Assembly: GCF_900182545.1 (NCBI RefSeq)
Contig: NZ_FXTJ01000001.1
Location: 1-64,000, forward strand
DNA length: 64,000 nt
Reading direction: 5' to 3'
Source of the DNA: Geodermatophilus aquaeductus
GTDB lineage: Bacteria; Actinomycetota; Actinomycetes; Mycobacteriales; Geodermatophilaceae
Shown here: positions 1 through 9,076 of the stretch, piece by piece
Numbering within the stretch: the stretch's first letter is position 1
Layout of the letters: each line of letters begins with the position of its first letter
Position numbers and translations under genes: made by a program
The notes under the pieces: generated by a model
The model's database searches: none
What the model saw: the letters and a program-made list of their open reading frames with translations, nothing else
What the model was told of the DNA's origin: nothing

Positions 1-284
1 TCCGAGACACCCGGCAGTTCGGGATCGGGCTTCCACGACCGCGCCCGCGCCCCCGGCGTGCCCGGCGCCGGGTCGTCGTCATCGGGTGAGTCGTCGGCCA
101 GGCCGAGGATCAGCTCGGCCTCGTAGGCGGCGGTCCGCGCCTTGAGGGCCTGCAGTCGCTGCAGCTCGGCGGCCTTCTGCTCCCGCGACAGCAGTGCCAC
201 CGGCAGCCGCCGGAAGGGCGCGGGCCGCTCGACGAGCCAGCCCGCCAGCGCACGCTCCACGAGCGACCCGGCTACCTCCTCCAC
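1..284 (-). CDS. DUF222 / HNH-endonuclease-like protein, N-terminal part (runs off the left edge)
   Basis: The reading frame is open from a GTG at 284 to the window edge and gives about 94 residues. After a short acidic start comes a helical stretch with AAELQRLQALKARTAAYEA. This resembles the N-terminal DUF222 region of actinobacterial 13E12/HNH-type proteins, which are multicopy in Geodermatophilaceae. The rest, including any HNH motif, lies outside the window, so nuclease function is an inference from family. The GTG has only a weak AGG about 9 nt upstream. It shares its strand with the next gene; 51 bases separate the two. Confidence 0.5.
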   Translation of the reverse strand, partial: MEEVAGSLVERALAGWLVERPAPFRRLPVALLSREQKAAELQRLQALKARTAAYEAELILGLADDSPDDDDPAPGTPGARARSWKPDPELPGVS

Positions 285-335
285 GACCCCGAACCTACGG
301 AAGGGGTACGACAGTTCCCGCAGGTCAGAGCAGGG

Positions 336-1250
336 TCAGCCGCGGTCGACCGGGCTGCCGAGCTCGCGGGCCATGGCGCGCGCCTCGTCGAGGCGGGCGC
401 GGGCGAAGGCGGCGTCCAGGCCGTCGCCGCGGTCGGCGCGCGTCAGCCGGGCGACCAGCTGCTCGAGGGCGACGGCGTGCCACAACAGCCCGACGTCGGG
501 CTCCTCCCAGCCGGCGGTCCGGGAGAGCACCACCTCGCCGATCTGCGCGCGGTCCTGCGCGTCGGGGGTGGTGGCCCACAGCGTGAGCAGGTCGCGGTGC
601 CGGGGCGCGGCGCGCACGCCGGACCACTCGAGGACGACCAGCCGCCCCTCGCCGTCGCCGTCGCCGGTGTCGACGACGACGTTGGCCGCGCGCAGATCGC
701 CGTGCGCGACCTCCGACAGCGGCAGCTGCGCCGCGGCCGCCCGCACCGCCCGCAGCTCGCCGACCCGCACCCCGCCGCGCACGAGCCGGGAGCCCTCCTG
801 CAGCGTGCCGCGCGCCCGGCGCAGCGACCCGCCCGCCGGCGGTTCCCACGGCTGCCCGGCCGGCGCGGGCAGCGGCGCGATGCGCACCGCGGCCTCGACC
901 GCCGCGGCCGTCCAGCGCGGCCCGCCGGAGGGGGCGGGGTGCACGCGGCGGGAGAGCAGCCAGCGGCCGTCGTCGGCGGCGGCGACCACCTCGGGGACGC
1001 CGACCTGCCGCTCCTCGGCCCAGCGCCGTCCCCGCAGCTCGGCCAGCAGCCGCCCGCGGCCGCTCTCGGTCACCGCGAGATCGAGGACCCGGTCGGCGAG
1101 CACGCCCTGCACCACCCCGAGCCGCGCGGACAGGTCGGCGACGGCGACGACCGGCTCGGCCACCCCGAGCTCGGCGAGCAGCGAGGCCACCCGCTCCCGA
1201 CCTGCCGACGACGTGCCCGACGAGGTCGACCCCGTTTCGTTCTGCACCAC
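336..1250 (-). CDS. Aminoglycoside-phosphotransferase-like (APH/kinase-fold) protein
   Basis: About 304 residues. The C-terminal half carries the APH-type catalytic loop HGDLRAANVVVD, followed by VVLEWSGV where the metal-binding (I/V)DW motif normally sits; here the Asp is replaced by Glu. The N-terminal half is divergent and I see no clear glycine-rich ATP loop. The start is one of two adjacent GTG codons (1250 or 1247), with AGGA 6 or 9 nt upstream. The open frame continues far upstream only because antisense GC-rich DNA lacks stops, and that extension is low-complexity. Substrate is unknown. Most likely a small-molecule or fructosamine-type kinase, or an inactive relative given the Asp-to-Glu change. 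Confidence 0.6.
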   Translation of the reverse strand: MVQNETGSTSSGTSSAGRERVASLLAELGVAEPVVAVADLSARLGVVQGVLADRVLDLAVTESGRGRLLAELRGRRWAEERQVGVPEVVAAADDGRWLLSRRVHPAPSGGPRWTAAAVEAAVRIAPLPAPAGQPWEPPAGGSLRRARGTLQEGSRLVRGGVRVGELRAVRAAAAQLPLSEVAHGDLRAANVVVDTGDGDGEGRLVVLEWSGVRAAPRHRDLLTLWATTPDAQDRAQIGEVVLSRTAGWEEPDVGLLWHAVALEQLVARLTRADRGDGLDAAFARARLDEARAMARELGSPVDRG

Positions 1251-1311
1251 CCCGGGATCCTGGCAGCCGCCCCGGCGTGCCGCACGGAGCCTCCCCGGAG
1301 GTCCCCCTGGG

Positions 1312-2313
1312 ATGCTGCTCCGGATGGACTCCCCCGCGCCGCTCGTCGCCTGGGTCGTGCTCGGCGCGGCCCTGCTGGCGCTGGCGGCGGTCGTCGCGGG
1401 GCTGCTCCTCACCCGCGCGCGCGGCGGCCTCCCGCCGCCCCCGGCGGCACCCGCCCCGGCCCGCTCCCCCGGCCCGCGCTGGGCCGTCGACGACCTCCCC
1501 GGCTTCCTCGAGGCGCCGCCCGGCACCCCGGGCCCGCCGCCTCGGACGGCCGCTCCGCCGCCGGTGGCCCCCGCCCCCGCGGGGCCGGACCCGGCACCGC
1601 GCACCCTCGCCGGCCTGGCCGCCGCGGGGCTGGCCCTGGTCGCCGTCCTCGCGGGCCTCGCGCTGGGCACCGACGCCCCGGAGGTGTCCGCCGGGCCCCC
1701 GGCCGCGGCCGCCCCCATGACGACGCCACCCCCTGCCGCCCCGACGACGGCGCGCCCGGAACTCCCGCCCGTCCCCGACGACCCGCTGCCCGGCGAGCGC
1801 GGCGCCGGTCTGCTCGCCGCGCGGTCGGTGCCGCTCGGCCGCGACGGCGTCACGGCACGGCTGGCCCTCGGCGGCCTGGTGCTCGAGCAGCGCGCGGTGG
1901 GGGTCACCGTCGGCTATCCGTCGGTGAGCGTCAGCGTGGGCTCCGACGGGACGGCGCTGGCCCACCTGCGGCTGACGACCTGGAACTGCCTGGGGACCAC
2001 CGCGCCGGCTGATCCGCGCACGGCCGGCTGCAGCCCCACCGGCACCGAGTACGCCGACCTGCCCTCCCCCGCGCTCCGCGTGACCCGCGACGGCGACGAC
2101 CTGCGGCTCACCGGCCGCTTCCCCACCTACACCCGCCCCTCGGGGACGCCGCCGGCCTACACCGGCCGGGTCTACGACCTCACCGTGACCGTCGCGCCGA
2201 CCGGCCCGGCCAGGAACGGTGAGGCGCCCGCGGGCGGGGCGCTGTTCCTCGGCACCGAGCGCGCCGAGGCGCTGCGCGACCCGCTGCTCAGCCGGATCCG
2301 CGTCGCCGGCTGA
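1312..2313 (+). CDS. Membrane protein with two TM segments and Pro/Ala-rich linkers, unknown function
   Basis: 333 residues. A hydrophobic helix lies at about residues 10-33, then a Pro/Ala-rich cytoplasmic-type linker, a second hydrophobic helix at about 100-118, another Pro-rich stretch, and a C-terminal soluble domain of about 180 residues rich in beta-type sequence (VGVTVGYPSVSVSVGSDG). That domain contains two Cys that could pair outside the cell. GGAGG at 1297-1301 sits 10 nt before ATG 1312, which favours this start over the in-frame ATG at 1324. I do not recognise the family. It is divergent from the APH-like gene and overlaps the next, convergent gene by 26 nt at their 3' ends. Confidence 0.55.
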   Translation: MLLRMDSPAPLVAWVVLGAALLALAAVVAGLLLTRARGGLPPPPAAPAPARSPGPRWAVDDLPGFLEAPPGTPGPPPRTAAPPPVAPAPAGPDPAPRTLAGLAAAGLALVAVLAGLALGTDAPEVSAGPPAAAAPMTTPPPAAPTTARPELPPVPDDPLPGERGAGLLAARSVPLGRDGVTARLALGGLVLEQRAVGVTVGYPSVSVSVGSDGTALAHLRLTTWNCLGTTAPADPRTAGCSPTGTEYADLPSPALRVTRDGDDLRLTGRFPTYTRPSGTPPAYTGRVYDLTVTVAPTGPARNGEAPAGGALFLGTERAEALRDPLLSRIRVAG

Positions 2314-3202
2314 CCGGCACGGCCGGGACGAGCCGCGCCACGCCGTCGAGCACCGGCCGCAGCACCCGGCCCCGGCCGGAGACGGTGACGCCGACCAGCG
2401 GCGCACCGCGGACCGTCTCGAGGCCGCCGACCTCGGACCGGCCCCACCAGGGCAGCCGGTCGGCGCCGTCGACCAGCGTGAGCAGCCCGGCACGGAGGCG
2501 CCCGCCGTCGTACACGGTGGCGACCTCGACCTGCCCGAGGACGGCGTGCAGCCGGGCCGCCGCACGGACCAGGTCGCGGGCGCGGGCGTCGGGCCCGGCG
2601 GCGAGCAGGTCGGGCAGGACGCGGTCGAGCGCCCGGGGGTCGCGGGTGCGCTCGACCGGCCCCGCGTCGTCGAGGCGGTCGACCAGCAGCAGGCTGCGGG
2701 CGGTGGCCACCCGGGCGTCGGGACGCCGCCGCGCCAGCGCCCGCACCACCGGGTCGCCGAGCGGCAGCCCGGCCAGGCGCAGCCGCCACGGCCGGCGCAG
2801 CCCGGTCAGCAGGTCGAGCACGCCCGCGGCCAGCCGCTCGGCGGCGTCGTCGTCGCGGGCGAGCAGCCGGGCGTGCGGGCGGCCGCCGGGCACCGGCAGG
2901 CCGTTCCCCAGCAGCGTCGCGGTGACGACCGGGCCGGCGCCGGCCAGCTCCAGGACGGCCAGCCCGTCGGTCCGGCCCGTCCCCCGCGGCCCGACGACGA
3001 CCGCGGCGGGCAGCGGCCGGGGCCACCGGCGGGCCGCCCGCACCGAGAGGACGGTGGTCAGCCAGGGCGCCGCGGCGGTCACCGGGGCGGCGAGGTCGCG
3101 GGCCAGCGGGACGGCCGCGCGGACCTCCGCGGCGACGCGTGCCCGGCCCAGCACCGTCCGCGTCCCCCGGTCCCCGTCGGTCACCCCGTCATCCGAGCAC
3201 AC
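2288..3202 (-). CDS. Conserved hypothetical protein of about 300 residues
   Basis: An Ala/Arg/Leu-rich soluble protein with no signal peptide or TM helix. The centre has ARLLARDDDAAERL and RPWRLRLAGLPLGDP; the end has WWGRSEVGGLETV. The general look recalls actinobacterial GNAT-like or CelD/BcsL-like proteins, but no diagnostic motif is clear, so I assign no function. The start is a GTG at 3202, with a second GTG at 3184 as an alternative. Its 3' end overlaps the preceding convergent membrane-protein gene by 26 nt. Codon choice fits a real gene: third positions are strongly G or C in this frame. Confidence 0.5.
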   Translation of the reverse strand: MCSDDGVTDGDRGTRTVLGRARVAAEVRAAVPLARDLAAPVTAAAPWLTTVLSVRAARRWPRPLPAAVVVGPRGTGRTDGLAVLELAGAGPVVTATLLGNGLPVPGGRPHARLLARDDDAAERLAAGVLDLLTGLRRPWRLRLAGLPLGDPVVRALARRRPDARVATARSLLLVDRLDDAGPVERTRDPRALDRVLPDLLAAGPDARARDLVRAAARLHAVLGQVEVATVYDGGRLRAGLLTLVDGADRLPWWGRSEVGGLETVRGAPLVGVTVSGRGRVLRPVLDGVARLVPAVPVSRRRGSG

Positions 3203-3222
3203 GGAACGCCGCGCCCCGCACG

Positions 3223-3259
3223 CCGCAGCCCCCGACGGCGGTGCCGTCGGGGGCTGCGG
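3223..3259 (-). terminator. Hairpin downstream of whiB2
   Basis: A perfect 17-bp stem closes a 3-nt loop about 70 nt past the whiB2 stop. There is no T-tract, which is common for actinobacterial terminators. It also lies just upstream of the start of the 2288-3202 gene, so it insulates that gene from whiB2 read-through. Confidence 0.65.
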
Positions 3260-3327
3260 GAAGTGGACCGGGGGATCGCACGCCGGTGTGCAGGACGTCC
3301 CGTCCGCCCCCTCGCGGGGGCCGTCGA

Positions 3328-3663
3328 TCAGATCGCGCGGCGGCGCAGGCGGCGGCGCTCACGCTCGGACAGCCCGCCCCAGATGCCGAAGCGCTCGTCG
3401 TTGGCGAGGGCGTACTCGAGGCACTCGGCCTTGACCTCGCAGCCGGTGCAGATCTTCTTCGCCTCGCGCGTGGAACCGCCCTTCTCGGGGAAGAACGCCT
3501 CCGGGTCGGTCTCGGCGCACAGGGCGCGCTCCTGCCAGGACTGCACGTCGTCGGTCAGGCCCATGCCGAGCATGCCCATCAGACCCTGGTCGGCCGACCC
3601 GCTCTCACGGGAGACCCGCTCCGACCCGCCGACGTAGTCGCTCAGCCACGAGACCTCTGCCAT
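3328..3663 (-). CDS. whiB2: WhiB-family iron-sulfur transcription factor (WhiB2/WhmD type)
   Basis: 111 residues with the four [4Fe-4S] cysteines C49, C72, C75 and C81, and the GIWGG turn at 93-97 followed by an Arg-rich C-terminal DNA-binding tail (RERRRLRRR). Known role of this subfamily: an essential regulator of septation and division in mycobacteria (WhmD) and of sporulation septation in Streptomyces (WhiB), acting with WhiA or the primary sigma factor. Divergent orientation to fbiA matches Rv3260c-Rv3261. The start ATG at 3663 gives the usual length; an upstream in-frame start at 3720 would only add non-conserved sequence. A strong promoter lies at 3728-3757. Confidence 0.93.
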   Translation of the reverse strand: MAEVSWLSDYVGGSERVSRESGSADQGLMGMLGMGLTDDVQSWQERALCAETDPEAFFPEKGGSTREAKKICTGCEVKAECLEYALANDERFGIWGGLSERERRRLRRRAI

Positions 3664-3727
3664 GACGATGCGTCCCCTCTCGCTCTCGTCCCTTCGACGC
3701 GAGTTCTCCGCGCCGCACACCGCGGGA

Positions 3728-3757
3728 ATTACACGCGTGTCGTTGCCCGAGCGTCAA
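3728..3757 (-). promoter_or_regulatory. SigA-type promoter for whiB2
   Basis: On the minus strand TTGACG (3752-3757) and TGTAAT (3728-3733) are separated by 18 nt. The first base of the transcript would fall near 3721, giving a leader of about 57 nt before ATG 3663. Confidence 0.6.
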
Positions 3758-3797
3758 CTTCGCCCGGTGTAAGCGGTTGACCACACCGGCCCCACGC

Positions 3798-3817
3798 GTC
3801 ACACCTCGTTCGTCACT
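3798..3817. promoter_or_regulatory. GTCACA direct repeats between whiB2 and fbiA
   Basis: GTCACA at 3798 and GTCACT at 3812 form 6-bp direct repeats separated by 8 bp. This layout resembles sites described for the response regulator MtrA in mycobacteria (from memory). It lies upstream of both divergent genes. Similar GTCACACC boxes occur before other envelope genes in the window. Confidence 0.35.
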
Positions 3818-3874
3818 TCTCGTGCACTCCCCCGACACGCCCGTCGAACAGTGGACAAGTGCCCATGGGGCACG

Positions 3875-4834
3875 ATGACTTTCGTGGAGATCGTCGTGCT
3901 CGCCGGAGGCGTCGGCGGGGCCCGGTTCCTGACCGGTCTGCGGGAGGTCGCACCCCCGTCGTCGGTCACCGCGGTCGTCAACACCGGTGACGACGTGACG
4001 ATGCACGGGGTGCGGATCTGCCCGGACCTCGACACCGTCGTCTACACCCTCGGCGGCGGCATCGACCCCGAGCGCGGGTGGGGCCGGGCGGGCGAGTCCT
4101 GGACGGTCAAGGAGGAACTGGCCGCCTACGGCGCCGAGCCCACCTGGTTCGGCCTGGGCGACCGCGACCTCGCCACCCACCTGGTCCGCACGCGCATGCT
4201 CGACGCCGGCTACCCGCTCTCCGACGTCACCGCGGCGCTGGCCGACCGGTGGCAGCCGGGGGTCACGGTGCTGCCGATGAGCGACCAGCGGGTCGAGACG
4301 CACGTCGTCGTCGACGACCCCGCCACCGGCCGGCGCAGCGCCGTCCACTTCCAGGAGTGGTGGGTCCGGTACCGCGCCGAGCCGCAGCCGCACGCGTTCG
4401 TGCAGGTCGGCGCCGAGCAGGCCCGCCCGGCGCCCGGCGTGGTCGAGGCGCTGGCCCGCGCCGACGCCGTCGTGCTGGCGCCGTCCAACCCGGTCGTGTC
4501 GATCGGCACGATCCTCGGCGTGCCCGGCCTGCGCGACGCGCTGCGGGCCACGCCCGGCCGCGTCGTCGGCATCTCGCCGATCGTCGACGGCGGCGTGGTG
4601 CGCGGGATGGCCGACCGCTGCCTGCCGGTGCTCGGCGTGGAAGTCAGCGCCGAGGGCGTCGGCCGGCACTACGGCGCCCGCGCCGACGGCGGCCTGCTCG
4701 ACGCGTGGCTGGTGCACACCGGCGACCCCGCGCAGGTGCCCGGCGTCGACGTGCGCGCGGTGCCGCTGCTCATGAGCTCCCCGGAGGCCACCGCCGCGAT
4801 GGCGCGGGCCGCTCTGGACGCCGCTGGTGTCTAG
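3875..4834 (+). CDS. fbiA: FbiA/CofD, phospho-lactyl or phosphoenolpyruvyl transferase of F420 synthesis
   Basis: 319 residues. The N-terminal nucleotide-binding loop [10 protein letters not shown] is at about 9-18, with NTGDD shortly after and the CofD-typical [14 protein letters not shown] and PSNPVVSIG. Transfers a phospho-lactyl or phosphoenolpyruvyl group from a guanylyl-activated donor to the deazaflavin FO, giving (dehydro-)F420-0, in the cytoplasm. ATG 3875 was chosen because it follows GGGG; a GTG at 3884 is the alternative. A 6-bp inverted repeat (GTGCCC at 3859, GGGCAC at 3868) covers the ribosome-binding region. fbiB overlaps the stop by 8 nt, so the two are translationally coupled. 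Confidence 0.93.
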   Translation: MTFVEIVVLAGGVGGARFLTGLREVAPPSSVTAVVNTGDDVTMHGVRICPDLDTVVYTLGGGIDPERGWGRAGESWTVKEELAAYGAEPTWFGLGDRDLATHLVRTRMLDAGYPLSDVTAALADRWQPGVTVLPMSDQRVETHVVVDDPATGRRSAVHFQEWWVRYRAEPQPHAFVQVGAEQARPAPGVVEALARADAVVLAPSNPVVSIGTILGVPGLRDALRATPGRVVGISPIVDGGVVRGMADRCLPVLGVEVSAEGVGRHYGARADGGLLDAWLVHTGDPAQVPGVDVRAVPLLMSSPEATAAMARAALDAAGV

Positions 4835-5882
4835 CCCGGTCGGCGGACTGCACGTCCTCCCCGTCCGCGGGCTGCCGGAGTTCACGGCCGGCGACGACCT
4901 GGCGGCGGCGATCGCGGGCGCCGCGCCGTGGCTGGCCGACGGCGACGTCGTCGTCGTGACCTCCAAGGTCGTGTCGAAGGTCGAGGGCCGGGTCGTGCCG
5001 GTGCCCCCGGGCGCCGACCGCGAGGCCGTCCGGCAGCGGGCCATCGACGCCGAGACCGTGCGCGTGGTGGCCCGCCGGGGGCCGCTGAAGATCGTCGAGA
5101 CCCGGCACGGCTGGGTGGTCGCCGCGGCCGGCATCGACGCCTCCAACGTGCCCGGCGACTCCCTCGTCCTGCTCCCCGCCGACGCCGACGCCTCGGCCCG
5201 GGCGCTGCGCGAGCGGCTGCGCGAGCTGCTCGGCACAGAGGTGGCAGTGGTGGTCAGCGACACCTTCGGCCGCACCTGGCGGGAGGGCCTGACCGACGTC
5301 GCGGTCGGGTCGGCCGGCATCGCCGCGCTCACCGACCACCGCGGCGCCGTCGACGCGCACGGCAACCGGCTGGAGACCACGCAGGTCGCCGTCGTCGACG
5401 AGGTCGCCTCCGCCGCGGACCTGGTCAAGGGCAAGCTCGACGGCGTACCGGTCGCCGTCGTCCGCGGGCTGGCCTACGAGGTCCCCGACGACGACGCCGG
5501 CACCCGGCCGCTGGTCCGGCTGGGCCCCGGCGACCTGTTCCCCTACGGCAGCCGTGACCTCGTGCCCGGCCGGCGGCCGGCCGCCGACCTCGTCCCCCGC
5601 GACGGCGACCGCGAGGCCGTCGCCGAGGCGTTCCGGGTGGCCAGCGCCGCGCTCCCGGAGTTCCCGGTGGTGCTGCGGCACGGCGGCGAGGGCGACGGCG
5701 TCGTCGACGTGCACCTGCCCGAGCGGGCCACCACGACGGCGGCGCTCAACCTCGGGGCGCTGCTGGGCGCCGTGGTGATCCAGCTGCACGCCGAGGGCTG
5801 GACCACCCGCTGGGAGCCGGTCGGCACGCCGGGCGGGTCGTCACTCGTCGGGAGGTTGTGGCTCGGCTCCCCCCGGGACTGA
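4827..5882 (+). CDS. fbiB: FbiB, F420-0:gamma-glutamyl ligase with a shortened C-terminal domain
   Basis: 351 residues from GTG 4827. Residues 1 to about 250 form a complete CofE-type ligase ([36 protein letters not shown]), which adds glutamates to F420-0 using GTP. Mycobacterial FbiB is about 448 residues, with a C-terminal FMN nitroreductase-like domain that reduces dehydro-F420-0. Here only about 95 residues follow the ligase. They resemble the last part of a nitroreductase fold ([23 protein letters not shown]), and the FMN-binding first part is absent. The final reduction may therefore need a separate enzyme, or the tail may have lost that activity. Confidence 0.9.
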   Translation: MSSPVGGLHVLPVRGLPEFTAGDDLAAAIAGAAPWLADGDVVVVTSKVVSKVEGRVVPVPPGADREAVRQRAIDAETVRVVARRGPLKIVETRHGWVVAAAGIDASNVPGDSLVLLPADADASARALRERLRELLGTEVAVVVSDTFGRTWREGLTDVAVGSAGIAALTDHRGAVDAHGNRLETTQVAVVDEVASAADLVKGKLDGVPVAVVRGLAYEVPDDDAGTRPLVRLGPGDLFPYGSRDLVPGRRPAADLVPRDGDREAVAEAFRVASAALPEFPVVLRHGGEGDGVVDVHLPERATTTAALNLGALLGAVVIQLHAEGWTTRWEPVGTPGGSSLVGRLWLGSPRD

Positions 5883-5897
5883 GCGGCCCGCTCTCGG

Positions 5898-5903
5898 TAG
5901 CGT
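5898..5903 (+). promoter_or_regulatory. -10 element of a leaderless rmlA promoter
   Basis: TAGCGT lies 8 nt before ATG 5912. A transcript starting 7-8 nt after the hexamer would begin at the start codon. The window has many starts of this design. No good -35 is visible. Confidence 0.55.
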
Positions 5904-5911
5904 CCGCCCCC

Positions 5912-6784
5912 ATGCGGGGGATCATCCTGGCCGGGGGCACGGGCAGCCGCCTGTTCCCCATCACGCAGGCCGTCAGCAAGCAGCTCATGCCGGTCTACGA
6001 CAAGCCGATGGTGTACTACCCGCTCTCGACGCTGATGATGGCCGGCGTCCGCGAGGTGCTGGTCATCACCACGCCCGGCGACCAGGCCGCCTTCCGCGCC
6101 CTGCTCGGCGACGGCGGCCGGCTCGGGATGCGGATCGAGTACGCCGTGCAGGAGCGGCCCGAGGGGCTGGCGCAGGCGTTCCTCATCGGCGCCGGTTTCG
6201 TCGGTGATGAGTCGGTGGCCCTGGTCCTGGGCGACAACATCTTCTACGGCGCGGGCCTCGGGACGGCGCTCGGACGGCTCCCCGACCCCGCGGGCGGCCA
6301 CGTGTTCGCCTACCACGTCGCCAACCCGCAGGACTACGGCGTCGTGGAGTTCGACGGCTCGGGGAAGGTCCTCTCCATCGAGGAGAAGCCGGCCGCGCCG
6401 AAGAGCTCCTATGCCGTGCCCGGCCTGTACTTCTACGAGTCGTCGGTGGTCGAGGTGGCCCGCGGCATCCGGCCCAGCGCCCGCGGCGAGCTCGAGATCA
6501 CCGCGGTCAACGAGCACTACCTGCGCGAGGGCCGGCTGACCGTCACCGTCCTCGACCGCGGGACGGCGTGGCTGGACACCGGGACCTTCGCCTCGTTGCG
6601 TCAGGCGACGGAGTTCGTGTCGGTCGTCGAGGAGCGGCAGGGCCTCAAGATCGGCTGCATCGAGGAGGTCGCCTGGCGGCAGGGCTGGCTCGACGACGAC
6701 GGCCTGCGCCGCGCCGCCGAGCCGCTGGCCAAGAGCGGCTACGGCGACTACCTGCTGGGCCTGCTGGAGGACGGCGGCCGCTAG
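5912..6784 (+). CDS. rmlA: Glucose-1-phosphate thymidylyltransferase RmlA
   Basis: 290 residues, the usual length. Motifs: GGTGSRLFP at 8-16, [29 protein letters not shown] and WLDTGTF. Makes dTDP-glucose from glucose-1-phosphate and dTTP, the first step to dTDP-rhamnose. That sugar is the donor for the linker rhamnose added by WbbL at 13320-14249. The in-frame upstream ATG at 5858 would overlap fbiB and lacks family similarity; ATG 5912 fits the family. Its TAG stop shares the palindrome CTAG with the TAG stop of the convergent glycosylase gene. Confidence 0.95.
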   Translation: MRGIILAGGTGSRLFPITQAVSKQLMPVYDKPMVYYPLSTLMMAGVREVLVITTPGDQAAFRALLGDGGRLGMRIEYAVQERPEGLAQAFLIGAGFVGDESVALVLGDNIFYGAGLGTALGRLPDPAGGHVFAYHVANPQDYGVVEFDGSGKVLSIEEKPAAPKSSYAVPGLYFYESSVVEVARGIRPSARGELEITAVNEHYLREGRLTVTVLDRGTAWLDTGTFASLRQATEFVSVVEERQGLKIGCIEEVAWRQGWLDDDGLRRAAEPLAKSGYGDYLLGLLEDGGR

Positions 6785-7761
6785 ATGCGGCGGTAGTTGG
6801 TCGGCGCGGTCCGCGGGCCGCGGCGGGGCGGCATGCTCCCGCCGAGGTGCAGGAGCCGGACCACTCGGTGCCGGTGGCCGCGCCAGGGCTCGAGCAGCTC
6901 CATCATCCCGTCGTCGTCGGTCTTGCGGCCGGCGAGCGACCAGCCCACCAGGTTCTTCAGGTGGTAGTCGCCGTAGCTGACGGTGTCCGGGCACCCCAGC
7001 GTGCGCTGGACGACCTCCGCGGCCGTCCAGACGCCGATGCCGGGCACCGTGCGCAGCCGGCGCTGCAGGGTCGGTGAGTCGCAGTCGGCGTCCGGCTCGA
7101 GGGCGTGGGCGACCGAGGCGACGTGCAGCAGCGCCCGGCGGCGGGCGCCGTCGAGGCCGCAGCGGTGCCACTCCCAGTCGGTGATCTCGCGCAGGCGCCG
7201 CGGCGAGGGCAGCACCCGCATGCCCTCGGGCGCGGGACCGGGCGCGGGGTCGCCGGCCAGCCGCAGCAGCGCCCGCCACACGCGGTGCGCCTCGACGACG
7301 GTGACCTTCTGCTCGAGCACCGCGGGGACCAGCGCGTCCCACGTGCGCCCGGTGCGGGACAGCCGGAGGTCCGGCGTGCGCCGCGCGATCTCGGCGACCA
7401 GGCGGTGGTGTCCCGGCTCGAAGCCCTCCGCGTCGTCGTCGGCGCCGAGCCAGCCGGGCACCGCCGTCCCCGCCCACTGCGCGCCCGGCCCCCACGCCTG
7501 CACCCGCACCTCGCCGCCGCGGTGCGTGATGCGCACGGTGGCCGGGCCGCAGGGGGTGGTCGTCGTCCGCCATACGGCGTCGCCGTCCCACTGCATCGCC
7601 GGGTCCCCCGCGCTGCGCTGGTGCGGCCGCAGCACCGCCTTCAGGTCGAAGCGCCAGTCCGGCCGCCAGCAGTCGGTGAAGTCCGCGCCGTCCAGTGCGG
7701 GTGAGGCGAGGACGGGCGGGGCGGGTGCCGGCGGGGTCGGGGCCGGCAGTGCGGTGGTCAC
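6781..7761 (-). CDS. AlkA-like HhH-GPD DNA-3-methyladenine glycosylase
   Basis: 326 residues. A helix-hairpin-helix is seen at [15 protein letters not shown], followed by [14 protein letters not shown], which carries the catalytic Asp position of the HhH-GPD family. The N-terminal 130 residues match the beta-rich region before the HhH core of AlkA-type enzymes. It likely excises alkylated bases in base-excision repair. There is no C-terminal Fe-S cluster motif, which argues against a MutY or Nth enzyme. GTG 7761 has GGAG 8 nt upstream. The gene is monocistronic and convergent with rmlA. Confidence 0.82.
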   Translation of the reverse strand: MTTALPAPTPPAPAPPVLASPALDGADFTDCWRPDWRFDLKAVLRPHQRSAGDPAMQWDGDAVWRTTTTPCGPATVRITHRGGEVRVQAWGPGAQWAGTAVPGWLGADDDAEGFEPGHHRLVAEIARRTPDLRLSRTGRTWDALVPAVLEQKVTVVEAHRVWRALLRLAGDPAPGPAPEGMRVLPSPRRLREITDWEWHRCGLDGARRRALLHVASVAHALEPDADCDSPTLQRRLRTVPGIGVWTAAEVVQRTLGCPDTVSYGDYHLKNLVGWSLAGRKTDDDGMMELLEPWRGHRHRVVRLLHLGGSMPPRRGPRTAPTNYRRI

Positions 7762-7794
7762 GCGGGGGTCTCCGGGGAAGAGGGAGCCGTCAGG

Positions 7795-8565
7795 TCAGCG
7801 GGGCGCCATGCGCAGGGCGCCGTCCATGCGGATGACCTCGCCGTTGAGGTAGCCGTGCTCGATGATGCCGAGCGCCAGCTGCGCGAAGTCGTCGGGGCGG
7901 CCGAGGCGCTTGGGGAACGGGATGCCGTTGGCCAGCGCGGTGCGGGCCTCCTCGGGCAGACCGCCCAGCAGCGGGGTGTCGACGAGCCCCGGCGCGATCG
8001 TGCAGACGCGGACGCCGACGTTGGACAGGTCGCGCGCGGCCGGCAGCGTCATGCCGACGATGCCGCCCTTGGAGGCGGCGTAGGCGACCTGGCCGATCTG
8101 GCCGTCGTAGGCGGCGATCGAGGCGGTGTTGACCACCACGCCCCGCTCGCCGTCCTCCTCCGGCTCGGTGGCGGCCATCGCGGCCGCCGACAGGCGCAGG
8201 ACGTTGAAGGTGCCGACCAGGTTGACCATCACGGTGCGCAGGAAGGGCGCGAGGTCGTGCGGGGCGTTGCCCTTGCCCACGGTGCGCTGCGCCCAGCCGA
8301 TGCCGGCGCAGTTGACCGCGATCCGCAGCGGCCGGTCCTTGCTCGTGGCGTCGGCGACCGCGGCGGCCACCTGGTCCTCGTCGGTGACGTCGGTGCGGAC
8401 GAACGTCGTGTGCCCGCCCAGCTCGGCGGCCAGCGCCTTCCCGCGCTCCTCGTTGAGGTCCAGGACGGTCACCGCGGCACCGCGCGCGACGAGCGCACGG
8501 GTGGTGGCCTCCCCGAGGCCCGAGGCCCCACCGGACACGACAGCTGCGACGTCGAAGTTCTGCAT
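7795..8565 (-). CDS. Short-chain dehydrogenase, 3-hydroxyacyl-CoA dehydrogenase type II-like
   Basis: 256 residues. The NAD-binding [11 protein letters not shown] is at the N-terminus, the NCAGIG and [20 protein letters not shown] blocks include the Ser and Tyr-x3-Lys catalytic residues, and [11 protein letters not shown] follows. The overall pattern is that of HSD10-like beta-hydroxyacyl-CoA dehydrogenases acting in branched-chain or fatty acid degradation. ATG 8565 starts the conserved region; GTG 8577 is in frame, but neither has a clear Shine-Dalgarno. TGTGAT 7 nt before the ATG may be a weak leaderless -10. Confidence 0.85.
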   Translation of the reverse strand: MQNFDVAAVVSGGASGLGEATTRALVARGAAVTVLDLNEERGKALAAELGGHTTFVRTDVTDEDQVAAAVADATSKDRPLRIAVNCAGIGWAQRTVGKGNAPHDLAPFLRTVMVNLVGTFNVLRLSAAAMAATEPEEDGERGVVVNTASIAAYDGQIGQVAYAASKGGIVGMTLPAARDLSNVGVRVCTIAPGLVDTPLLGGLPEEARTALANGIPFPKRLGRPDDFAQLALGIIEHGYLNGEVIRMDGALRMAPR

Positions 8566-8617
8566 GAGCGGCATCACACCACGCCCGGCGTCGGCGGCGG
8601 CAGACGCCTCCGGGCGC

Positions 8618-9076
8618 TCAGGCCTGGGAGGCCTGCCGGGGGTCGGCCGGGGCGGCCACGGTCGCGCCCGCGGGCGGCAGCGCGGCCCCGCGCTGGTCCC
8701 TCGCGCCGGGCCCGGGTCCCCGGAAGCCGGGGGCCACGCCGAGCCCGATGCGGGCCTCGGCCTCGGCCAGCGCCACCTGCCGGGACAGCCGCACCAGGCG
8801 GGACTCCTGCTCCCGGAACCGGACGCTGGTGCTGCCGACCAGGTAGATGATCACCAGGGCCAGGCAGTAGAGCAGCAGGTCGGTGCCGCGGGTGACGCCG
8901 ACGGCGTCGGCGGCGTACTGGGTGTAGTCCGGGAAGATCACCGCCAGCACGCCGACGACGAGGGTCAGCCCGGCGATCAGCTTGCGGCGGGCCTGGCCGC
9001 GCAGCGAGGCGCGCGAGCGGAGCGAGGCCCAGACCGCGAAGACCAGCGCCGGGACCAGCAGGAACTTGATGATCAC
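8618..9076 (-). CDS. DUF2304 small membrane protein, partner of the GT2 gene
   Basis: 152 residues. Three hydrophobic segments lie in the first 80 or so residues ([42 protein letters not shown]). A charged helix ending in [11 protein letters not shown] and a disordered Ala/Pro-rich tail follow. This is the DUF2304 layout, often encoded next to a GT2 polyprenyl-phosphate glycosyltransferase, and may anchor or regulate that enzyme. GTG 9076 overlaps the stop of the upstream glycosyltransferase by 4 nt (GTGA), so coupled translation is expected. Confidence 0.82.
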   Translation of the reverse strand: MIIKFLLVPALVFAVWASLRSRASLRGQARRKLIAGLTLVVGVLAVIFPDYTQYAADAVGVTRGTDLLLYCLALVIIYLVGSTSVRFREQESRLVRLSRQVALAEAEARIGLGVAPGFRGPGPGARDQRGAALPPAGATVAAPADPRQASQA

